Shown here one piece after another: positions 5,829 to 11,416 of a stretch of DNA of 11,962 nucleotides. Made by a program: the position numbers and the translations under genes. Source of the DNA: DASQWP01 sp050697555 (lineage in GTDB: Bacteria; Actinomycetota; Thermoleophilia; Gaiellales; Gaiellaceae); NCBI GenBank assembly GCA_050697555.1, contig JBOHAD010000067.1:1-11962 (forward strand), given 5' to 3'. The stretch's first letter is position 1. Every line of letters begins with the position of its first letter. Below the pieces are notes generated by a model. It worked only from the letters and a program-made list of their open reading frames with translations, made no database searches and had not been told where the DNA came from.

Positions 5829-5961
5829 TACCATGCGATCCGATCGGCAACCGGTGGCAATCGGTAGCGACGGTTTTGGCTTACTTTCGCGGTGTCGGCG
5901 GTCTGTCGATTTGCCACCGGTTGCCGTGGATTGCGCCCGCTGGGCTCCATAAAGGCTCCAT
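5829..5961. repeat. Cassette A: 133-bp att-like repeat unit
   Basis: The unit starts with TACCATGC and contains GGCAA at 5846 and 5856, with a degenerate third copy at 5866 (10-bp period). After a spacer come inverted TTGCC copies at 5911 and 5921 and a degenerate TTGCG near 5933. It ends with the 20-mer GGGCTCCATAAAGGCTCCAT (5942-5961), itself two GGCTCCAT copies 11 bp apart. A second unit of identical length lies at 11171-11303. My ungapped hand comparison gives about 85 of 133 matching bases, concentrated in the repeats. Phased direct and inverted sites next to a tRNA 3' fragment suggest integrase/excisionase arm sites of an attP-like region. No integrase gene is adjacent. The region is not coding: its open frames lack codon structure and any family match I know. 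Confidence 0.65.
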
Positions 5962-6059
5962 CCGAGCAGCTACTCCGCGACTGGCGGCTTCAATGATTAC
6001 GCCAACCACGAACGCTCGACAGTCAGTGCGTAGCCGCGACCGCGACGGCTCGAGAGAAC

Positions 6060-6590
6060 CTAGCCGGAGGAGGTGTGGAGCCGAAGCAACCGTCCGAGCC
6101 CGGCCAGGGCCTGCATCGGAAGTCGCTCGCGCCGTCGCCCAGGCGCGAGCGTGTCGTCGAACTCGAGCATGACCATCGAGAGGTAGACGAGGGCGCGCGG
6201 ATCACATCGGCTCTTGATGCCCGCGGTCTGCAGGGTCCCGTGGACGCGCTCGATGTAGTCCTCGAAGCGGACGGCGCGCTTGTGCCAGTTGCGAACGCGG
6301 ACATCCGCGGTCGAACGATTCCTGAAGGTGTGGAGCGCCCCGTGCGGAACCGAGACCGACTCGCCAGGCGACAGCGTGCGCCAGTGCCCGTCGACCATCA
6401 CGTCGAAGCTTCCTTCGAGAACCTCGTACTCCTCGACCTGCTGGGGGTGGATGTGCGGTGGTGGCGCGACGGCTTTCGGGGGCAGGATGAACTCCATCTC
6501 GACGGACTCACCGCCGGTTTCGGCCACGGAGCGCGTGACGATGTAGGTACTCCCGTCGGGCATCACGAAGCGGTCGCCTCTCTTTGCCAT
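6060..6590 (-). CDS. Cupin-domain protein
   Basis: A 176-residue protein with a single beta-barrel cupin. Motif 1 is HIHPQQVEEYEVLEG (metal ligands H46, H48 and E53 or E54). Motif 2 is GESVSVPHGALHTFRN (H87). Residues 110-176 form a helical tail with FDDTLAPGRRRERLPMQALAGLGRLL, seen in a common uncharacterised actinobacterial cupin group. The metal-binding residues are all present, so an enzymatic or small-ligand sensor role is possible; no substrate can be named. The start is taken as ATG 6590 (MAKRGDRFVMPDGSTY), where homology to such cupins normally begins; GTG 6629 just after the methyltransferase stop is an alternative. It follows the methyltransferase by 45 bases on the same strand and may share its transcript. 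Confidence 0.8.
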   Translation of the reverse strand: MAKRGDRFVMPDGSTYIVTRSVAETGGESVEMEFILPPKAVAPPPHIHPQQVEEYEVLEGSFDVMVDGHWRTLSPGESVSVPHGALHTFRNRSTADVRVRNWHKRAVRFEDYIERVHGTLQTAGIKSRCDPRALVYLSMVMLEFDDTLAPGRRRERLPMQALAGLGRLLRLHTSSG

Positions 6591-6635
6591 AGCGCGGCCT
6601 AACGGTACCGCGCAGCCACGCCGCGGCACCTCACG

Positions 6636-7422
6636 CTATCGCGCTCGCCAGCGCTTGAGGGCGTAGCCGGCGTAGATCGCCGACGTGTCGCGACTCTCGC
6701 GCAACCGCAGCCGGCGCCCCATCTCGCCGTAGCTGATCGCGCCGCGGGCGCGGTCGCGCATAGCGAGCACGGCGGCGAGCGGGTTGGCCGGAGCGATGCC
6801 GATCCGATCGCGGACGTCCAGGCCCGCCGCCGCGAGCTCACGCTCCAGCTCCGCCGGTCGGATAAAGCGCCTCCAGTCGTGCGTGTCTGGCTCGGCCCAG
6901 CGTGTCGCCCGCCAGTCTTGCGAGAGCTTGATCACGAGTAGGCGGCTGCGAAGCGTGCGGTTGATGGTGTCGTAGAGGAACACTCCGCCCGCCCGCGGCA
7001 CGCGCGCGATCTCGCGCACGGTGCGGCCGACGTCATCGACGTGTTCGAGCACGTCACAGCAGTAGACCGCGTCAAAGCTCGCGTCGGCGACCGGCAGGTC
7101 CTCGCCGAAGCCCTCTCGGTAGTCGATCTCGAAGCCGCTCTCACGCGCGTGCGCTCGGGCGACCTCGAGCGATTCGACCGAGGGATCCACACCGCTCACG
7201 CGGGCCGAGCGCGGCGAACTCCTCGGCCAGAAGGCCGCCGCCGCAGCCGACATCGAGGACCTCGAGACCCACGGGGTTGATCCCAAGCTCTGCTGTGAGG
7301 ACGCGCTTCATGTATCCGAAGCGGGGCGGGGTTGAGCCCGCTGCGCAGGACGGCGAGCCCGGAACCGTCCTCGTCCCACCAGGTCTCGCTCAGGCGGCGT
7401 AAATCGTGTTGTCGACGGGCAT
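6636..7422 (-). pseudogene. UbiG-like SAM-dependent methyltransferase broken by three frameshifts
   Basis: The 3' two thirds (7200 to 6636) encode an intact class I methyltransferase body: SGVDPSVESLEVARAHA, DAVYCCDVLEHVDD, AGGVFLYDTINRT and a C-terminal IYAGYALKRW. The 5' third is conserved but split over frames. ATG 7422 with GGAGG five bases upstream opens VDNTIY. A missing base near 7398 precedes RLSETWWDEDGSGLAVLRSGLNPA. An extra C in the run at 7323-7326 precedes FGYMKRVLTAELGINP and the SAM motif VLDVGCGGGLL. Another 1-base shift near 7201-7205 joins to SGVDPS. Restored, it would be about 260 residues and resemble O-methyltransferases of the UbiG group (SETWWDE, LNP, DTINRT). Two of the three shifts are in C/G runs, so consensus errors are a real alternative to decay. 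Confidence 0.75.
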
Positions 7423-7736
7423 CACGGCCTCCGCCGAGGACCGGCAGACCACGACAATCTATCCCCGGTCTACGTCTCTCCTTCGGCGAACGTCGAGTGT
7501 CGCGAGACACCTTCCGCCGTCATCGTCCAGAGGCTGAGCTCCGTCGACGCGCCGTCGCGGTCAAGCCAGAGAGTTTTCGACCTGAAGGCTCCACAAACGG
7601 GCTCCACGTGCCGTACCTACGAGATCGTGCAACTTAAGGCGAAAGCGCCCGCTGTACGGGGCTCCCGCAGAGCCCTCCATAAAGGGCTCCATCCTTCGAC
7701 GGAAGCGGGTGGGTGTCGCGAGCGGTGGTTTCATGC
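7423..7736. other. Intergenic region with two degenerate GGCTCCA repeat pairs
   Basis: About 310 bases without a gene. They contain GGCTCCA at 7587-7593 and 7600-7606 (13-bp period), and CCCTCCAT-AAAG-GGCTCCAT at 7673-7692, related to the 20-mer of cassettes A and B. AGCCCT (7671-7676) and AGGGCT (7683-7688) also form a 6-bp hairpin around the latter. The phased GGCAA sites of the cassettes are not evident here. This may be a decayed cassette or a site left by an earlier element. The left end should also hold the methyltransferase promoter. Confidence 0.5.
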
Positions 7737-7760
7737 TATCTTGGTATCCTGATACCTAAG
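7737..7760 (+). promoter_or_regulatory. Toxin-antitoxin promoter with palindromic operator
   Basis: TATCTT (7737-7742) is a reasonable -10 box; the upstream -35 is weak. It directly abuts a perfect palindrome GGTATC-CT-GATACC (7743-7756) extended by CTT (7740-7742) and AAG (7758-7760). The centre is 24 bases before the antitoxin ATG. This is the expected place for autorepression by a ribbon-helix-helix antitoxin binding as paired dimers. Confidence 0.65.
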
Positions 7761-7772
7761 CGGGAGGAGCTG

Positions 7773-7985
7773 ATGGCTCGGAAGAACATGACCTTGAGGC
7801 TGCCGGCCGAGCAGGCGGATGAGTTGGAGGCGGTCGCGCGGGCGGAGGGGATCAGCGTCTCCGATGCGGTGCGCGAAGCGATCGCCGAGCACATCGAGCG
7901 TAAGCGGAAGGACAAGGCGTTCCGTGAGCGTCTGCGGGCTGTGATGGAGCGTGATCGGGAGATCCTCGAGCGGCTCGCCCGCTGA
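7773..7985 (+). CDS. Ribbon-helix-helix antitoxin (CopG-like)
   Basis: A 70-residue protein beginning MARKNMTLRLPAEQADELEAVARAEGISVSDAVREAIAEHI. The strand NMTLRL, helix A (PAEQADELEAVARAEG) and helix B after the SVSDAVREA turn form a textbook ribbon-helix-helix fold. The highly charged C-terminal helix (residues 41-70) would wrap and neutralise the toxin. ATG 7773 is chosen because GGGAGGAG (7762-7769) sits at the right distance; an upstream in-frame start would be placed inside the operator. The toxin TTG follows the TGA after three bases. It should repress its own promoter through the palindrome at 7743-7756. Phd-type antitoxins usually accompany Doc, so the RHH partner is a variant pairing. 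Confidence 0.85.
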   Translation: MARKNMTLRLPAEQADELEAVARAEGISVSDAVREAIAEHIERKRKDKAFRERLRAVMERDREILERLAR

Positions 7986-7988
7986 CGG

Positions 7989-8381
7989 TTGGCGAAGTAC
8001 CTCGATCTCGCCGAGTACCTGCTGATCGCGGAGGCCGTGCTCGGCGTTCCCGCCGAGACGATCGCGCGCTGGCCTGGCATCGGTCTTGCCGAGTCAGCGC
8101 TGCATGCGCCGGCGATGGGGTTCGGCGGGGTCGAGTTCTACCCGGACGTGATCGACAAGGCCGCGGTGCTGTGCGTGCGCCTGGCCCGGAATCATCCGCT
8201 TCCCGACGGGAACAAGCGCGTCGCCTATCTGGCGCTGGCGGAGTTCCTGGCGCGGAACCAGGTCGAGTGGGCGCCGCCGTCGGTTGAGGAGACGGTCGCG
8301 ATGATCGAACGTGTTGCCGCCGGAGAGATCTCGGAGCGTGAGCTCGCCGCCTGGCTCCGAACGTCGCGACGGAAGATCTGA
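7989..8381 (+). CDS. doc: Doc/Fic-family toxin (death-on-curing)
   Basis: A 130-residue all-helical Fic-fold toxin of Doc size. The signature is HPLPDGNKR (H69 to R77): catalytic H69, acidic D73, and the N75-K76-R77 end that distinguishes Doc (a kinase of elongation factor Tu) from AMP-transferring Fic (GNGR). L71 replaces the usual Phe, and G74 replaces the Ala common in Doc. The N-terminal half (YLLIAEAVLGV, GLAESALHAPAMGFGG, YPDVIDKAAVL) matches death-on-curing proteins. The TTG start at 7989 lies three bases after the antitoxin stop, so translation is coupled and weak, as expected for a toxin. It is probably functional: no frameshift is seen and all catalytic residues are present. Confidence 0.88.
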   Translation: MAKYLDLAEYLLIAEAVLGVPAETIARWPGIGLAESALHAPAMGFGGVEFYPDVIDKAAVLCVRLARNHPLPDGNKRVAYLALAEFLARNQVEWAPPSVEETVAMIERVAAGEISERELAAWLRTSRRKI

Positions 8382-8419
8382 TCGGGGCGAGCCGCGTTGG
8401 TGTCGGGTTGCCGGTGCGC

Positions 8420-8917
8420 CTATCCGGCGGCGGCGAGCCGTTCGGCGACGAGCTCGATCGGCTTCACATAATCGCCGCGGTTGTGCAGCGTCCGGCGGAG
8501 ACGGCGGTTGAGCACGTCGAAGTCGCAGTCGCTGAGGCCGCCAGCGGCGGCGATCTGGTAGCGGCAGTGGACGGCGATGTCGTTCATGAACCCGAGCACG
8601 CTGCGGCTGGCGGTCTTCGCGAGCTGAGCGTCGTCGGGATCGAGAGGACCGAGGAGATCAGGGGGCAGTCCTTCTGATTGCAGTTCGGCCCTGATCACCG
8701 CGACGGCGAAGGGGGCGATCGGACGTACATCCGCGGCGCGTACGTCGGCGACGAAGACCGAGAACAGCGTGCCGGCGTGTGTGAACAGGAGGCACTTGCG
8801 CCGATCGAGCCAGAGCAGGTTCAGGTACCAGTCATCGTCGCTCGGCGGCGGATCGGCGAGAGCGGGGGCGGGGCCGCCGAGCAGTCCCAGCACGCGGCGC
8901 GTGCAGCGCAGGACCAC
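8420..8917 (-). CDS. DUF6933-like protein of unknown function
   Basis: A 165-residue protein containing DDDWYLNLLWLDRRKCLLFTHAGTLFSVF, a middle AELQSEGLPPDLLGPLD and a conserved C-terminal TASRSVLGFMNDIAVH, followed by RRTLHNRGDYVKPIELV. I recognise this as the DUF6933 type, which is uncharacterised. No catalytic motif stands out; aromatic and charged residues dominate the first half. The start is taken as GTG 8917 (MVLRCTRRVLGLL), where the family usually begins. TACGCT ends about eight bases upstream and only GAGG touches the start codon, which would suit a leaderless transcript. A longer TTG start (8977) would overlap the integrase remnant. The gene converges on the toxin with 38 bases between stops, and its promoter region is shared divergently with the integrase pseudogene. 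Confidence 0.6.
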   Translation of the reverse strand: MVLRCTRRVLGLLGGPAPALADPPPSDDDWYLNLLWLDRRKCLLFTHAGTLFSVFVADVRAADVRPIAPFAVAVIRAELQSEGLPPDLLGPLDPDDAQLAKTASRSVLGFMNDIAVHCRYQIAAAGGLSDCDFDVLNRRLRRTLHNRGDYVKPIELVAERLAAAG

Positions 8918-8962
8918 CCTCGGAGCGTAGACAACGATCGTCTTCCACAACGAACGGGGGTG

Positions 8963-10010
8963 ATGGTGATGACTCAACAGGGACAGATCTTTCCGCTCAC
9001 ATCGCGCGGCAAGGACCGAACGCGCGGCAGGGACGGAACGCGCTGGGCGTACGCTATCGCGTCGGCGGGCGTGGCTCGCGCGCGTGCAACGCGGCGGCTT
9101 CGACTCCGAGCAGGCCGCGGCTGACGCGCTCGCACGCGCGCTCGAGCGGCTGCGGCGGGAACAGGGCTTGGTGGAGGCGCCGACGCTGCGGGAGCTCGTC
9201 GATGTCTACCTCGCTCAGCACGATGGCGAGCCGGAGACGGTCGCGAAGCTCCGCTGGCTGCTCGCGAAGGCGGTGCGGGGCTTCGGCCATCGGCGGATCA
9301 GCCAGCTTCGCCCCGCCGAGATCGCCGCATGGCGAATGACGATCCCACCCGGCCACCGCTTCGAGGCGACCCAGGCGCTCCGACAGGTGCTCGCACGAGC
9401 CGTCAGCTGGGGCCTGATCGATGTGAACCCTGCGAAGCAGGGGATCGACAACCCGCAGCGGCGACGCACCGAGAAGCGACCCTTTGAATCATGGTCGGAC
9501 CTGCACGCGCTCGCCGCAAAGCTCGGGCCGCACTACGGGCCCCTCGTCCTGTTCGCTGCCGCGACCGGGCTCCGACCCGGAGAGTGGATCGCACTCGAGC
9601 ACCGCGACATCGACCGCGACGCGCGAATCGTCTATGTCCGGCGGGCGTTCCGCAACGGACGGCTGAAATGCCCAAAGACCGAGGCAAGCGTCCGTGCCGT
9701 GCCGCTACAGACGGCCGCGCTCGCAGCACTCGACGAGCTGCCGCCGAACCGCGACTGCCCGCTCGTCTTCACGTCACCTGGAGGCGGCTACCTCGACCTG
9801 CACAACTTCCGAACCCGCTACTGGAAGCCCGCACAGGTCGCGTCCGGGATCACACCGCTCGGGCGCGTCTACGATCTCCGGCACACCTTCGCGACCTTCG
9901 CCCTTCGCGCCGGCATCTCGACCTTCGACCTCTCGCGCTACATGGGAAGGCGGACATCAACCCACCGCGGCAAGCCCAGCCGCAAGACGCTACCGAAAGA
10001 TCCGGGCTAG
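8963..10010 (+). pseudogene. Second tyrosine integrase, frameshifted at the 5' end and lacking its tyrosine
   Basis: ATG 8963 or 8969, after a GGGGG stretch, opens MTQQGQIFPLTSRGKDRTRGRD with TRWAY. One base is missing after 9052 and another near 9082; restoring both gives a continuous arm-binding domain (RYRVGGRGSRRVQRGGFDSEQ). From GTG 9084 the frame is open through the core-binding domain and catalytic Arg (ATGLRPGEW), Lys (KCPKTEAS) and YDLRHTFATFALRAG. Homology ends abruptly at DLSRYMG (9947); the remaining residues to TAG at 10008-10010 are unrelated, and no MI-x-x-HYG tyrosine box exists in any frame. The product could not form the covalent DNA intermediate. It shares the YxxR box with the integrase at 2151 and is a diverged relative. 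No att site or tRNA piece was found just downstream. Confidence 0.85.
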
Positions 10011-10109
10011 CTGCAGCCACTCGCTTCTGCTGGAGACCGCCGCGTACTCTCATCGGTCGAGCGGATGGAGGCAGAGGCGTCCGGCGAGCGTGGCGACCGC
10101 TAGAGAGCC

Positions 10110-10451
10110 CTACTTCTCCACGGTCCGGTAGCCGGCGCCGAGCGCCGACTCGAGCTTCTCCTCGAGCTCGCCCGACTCCGCCAGCTCCTCCGTGATGTCG
10201 GCGCCGCCGATCAGGTCGCCGCCGATGAACACCTGCGGGATCGTCGGCCAGCCGGAGAGCGCAGACAGCTCCTGGCGGATCCTTGGGTCGGGGAGGATGT
10301 CGACGGTGGTGACCGGAGCGCCCGCCCGGTGCAGCGCCTCGAGCGCGCGCAGCGAGTTCCCGCACATGACCCTCTGCGGCGTGCCCTTCATGAACAGGGC
10401 CACCGGCTCCTCCGCGATCACTTGCTCGAGCTTTTCCCGCAGCTCCATCAT
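10110..10451 (-). CDS. Monothiol glutaredoxin (Grx4 type) with CGNS active site
   Basis: A 113-residue thioredoxin-fold protein of the Grx4/GrxD group. It shows VALFMKGTPQRVMCGNS (C30), WPTIPQVFIGGDLIGGADI (TIPQ loop; GGAD at 82-85) and a helical end. Family members carry [2Fe-2S] clusters between two monomers or with BolA, using the single cysteine and glutathione, and pass clusters to target proteins. The usual CGFS is CGNS here, and GGCD is GGAD, so a second conserved cysteine is absent. ATG 10451 overlaps the BolA TGA in an ATGA, with AAAGGGAG just before it; a second ATG follows immediately. The tight BolA-Grx operon supports a joint cluster-trafficking role. The N terminus has no extra domain. 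Confidence 0.92.
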   Translation of the reverse strand: MMELREKLEQVIAEEPVALFMKGTPQRVMCGNSLRALEALHRAGAPVTTVDILPDPRIRQELSALSGWPTIPQVFIGGDLIGGADITEELAESGELEEKLESALGAGYRTVEK

Positions 10452-10675
10452 CGGCTCCCTTTCGTCTTGATTCTCAGCTCGTGGATCGTCCCGTCGGCGA
10501 GGGGCTCCGCCAGCGCGTCGTAAACGAGCCGGTGCTGCTCGACGAGCGAGAGGCCGTCGAAGCGCGGGCTCGCGACGACGACCTGGAAGTGGTCACCGGT
10601 ACCCGTGCGGTCGAAGACGGAAAACTCGCTCGCGTGGGGAAAGGCCTCTCGCAGCAAGGTGTCCAGGCGCTCCAT
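10448..10675 (-). CDS. BolA-family protein
   Basis: A 75-residue BolA domain: MERLDTLLREAFPHASEF at the N terminus, TGTGDHFQVVVASPRFDGLSLVEQHRLVYDAL with the conserved H48-R49 after the second helix, and a closing HELRIKTK strand. H29 in the DHF loop and H48 are candidate ligands in a BolA-glutaredoxin [2Fe-2S] heterodimer. BolA proteins regulate or deliver such clusters; this one would partner the glutaredoxin whose gene overlaps its stop. On the minus strand, TACTCT ends about eight bases before the ATG, with AGGG between them, so a short or leaderless mRNA is possible. The next gene, a DUF59 remnant, is divergent. At 75 residues it is a compact but complete family member. Confidence 0.92.
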   Translation of the reverse strand: MERLDTLLREAFPHASEFSVFDRTGTGDHFQVVVASPRFDGLSLVEQHRLVYDALAEPLADGTIHELRIKTKGSR

Positions 10676-10794
10676 GCGCCCTAGAGTACCTGAGGCTATT
10701 GGATGTACTGACCACGCCGGTTCGCGACACGGTTGGGTGGCGGCCGACCGCCGAGAGCGCTGTGGGCCGACCTGCGCTGGTACAGCGCCCTATC

Positions 10795-10811
10795 CCGGGG
10801 TCTGACCCTGG
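10795..10811. promoter_or_regulatory. Odd-length palindrome upstream of the DUF59 gene
   Basis: CCGGGGTCTGACCCTGG pairs over eight positions around a central T (one G-T pair), 13 bases before the DUF59 GTG. In the 149-bp divergent space between BolA and DUF59 it could be an operator controlling one or both. Similar GGGTCTGACCC-type sequences also occur as dispersed repeats in high-GC genomes, which is an alternative. Confidence 0.35.
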
Positions 10812-10824
10812 CCAGACTGGAGGC

Positions 10825-10956
10825 GTGCCCACGAAGGACGAGGTCGTCGAGGCGCTACGGCAGGTCGAGGACCCCGAGCTGGGCATGGACATCGTCGAGC
10901 TCGGCCTGCTCTACGACGTCGAGGTCGAGGGTCCCCCACGGCCTCCCGCTCGATAG
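10825..10956 (+). pseudogene. Truncated DUF59/MIP18-family iron-sulfur assembly protein
   Basis: GTG 10825 opens VPTKDEVVEALRQVEDPELGMDIVELGLLYDVEVEG, the N-terminal third of a DUF59 (SufT/PaaD/MIP18-like) protein with its DPELG box. After about 10932 homology stops and the frame closes with PPRPPAR and TAG (10954-10956), giving 43 residues instead of about 100. The downstream half, with the TSPGCP active cysteine, is not found in the remaining window. The gene is thus cut, probably when foreign DNA including cassette B arrived. GGAGG sits only one base before the GTG, an unusually short spacing. Full-length homologues help mature iron-sulfur proteins, matching the neighbours BolA, glutaredoxin and Mrp. 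Confidence 0.8.
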
Positions 10957-11145
10957 ACACCCGAGCGGTTGATCGCGATTGCGCATGTCGCGGCTGATCT
11001 CGATTATTCTCGACACAGTGCGAAGGATGTGGGCCCGCCAAGGACGTATGCGACGCTCGCTGCACGGGCCGGGCGAGCGGTCTTCTAAGTAGCGCTCAGG
11101 GATCGACCTCCTCCTTCTCAGAGAGGGGGGTCTTGCGCAAGCGTC
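10957..11145. other. Unassigned sequence after the DUF59 break, with a short open frame
   Basis: Directly after the DUF59 TAG the same frame stays open to TAA at 11086-11088 and reads TPERLIAIAHVAADLDYSRH, then SAKDVGPPRTYATLAARAG and RAVF. The residue mix is credible for real protein, but I do not recognise a family and there is no start codon with a ribosome site. It may be the tail of a gene brought in at the junction. From 11089 to 11145 I see nothing further. Confidence 0.3.
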
Positions 11146-11303
11146 GGCAACGGTCGGCAACTCTCCTGCTTACCATGCAACGTTGGCGGCAATCGGTGGC
11201 AACCGATGGCAAGCGTTCTGGCTTGATTAGGCGCATTTCGGCGCTCGCATAGGGGGTGACTCTTGCCGCTGGTTGCAACCACAGGGCTCCATAAAGGCTC
11301 CAT
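11146..11303. repeat. Cassette B: second att-like repeat unit (core 11171-11303)
   Basis: Two extra GGCAA sites 10 bp apart (11146, 11156) precede the 133-bp unit, which matches cassette A at a constant offset of 5342 bases. It has TACCATGC at 11171 and GGCAA at 11188, 11198 and 11208, all 10 bp apart. TTGCC at 11263 and TTGCA at 11273 are inverted, and the identical 20-mer GGGCTCCATAAAGGCTCCAT lies at 11284-11303. The middle 20 to 30 bases differ most. Unlike cassette A, no tRNA fragment is recognisable to its left. The 113 bases that follow, up to the Mrp stop, contain nothing I can name. Confidence 0.65.
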
Positions 11304-11416
11304 ACCCTCGGCCCGAAGATGGCCCAGCGACGGCAATCGCTGCCCTCATAATGTGCTGGTCCTTCTGAGATCGTGAACGCGTTCGAGCCCTACGCGGATT
11401 CCCGGCCCAAGGGCTT

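Noticed and set aside
5829..5961. CRISPR array from the short regular GGCAA repeats
   Set aside because: Units are only 10 bp, occur in both orientations and have no spacers; no cas gene is present.
5729..6172. 147-codon frame across cassette A
   Set aside because: It only reads through the repeats, has no ribosome site, and the A/B comparison shows conservation of repeats rather than codons.
8918..8977. N-terminal extension of the DUF6933-like protein from TTG 8977
   Set aside because: The extra 20 residues (with HHHH) are not typical of the family, lack a ribosome site and overlap the integrase remnant.
8678..9124. A separate 148-codon gene upstream of the second integrase
   Set aside because: Its last third is the integrase N terminus in another frame (frameshift) and its first part is antisense to the DUF6933-like gene.
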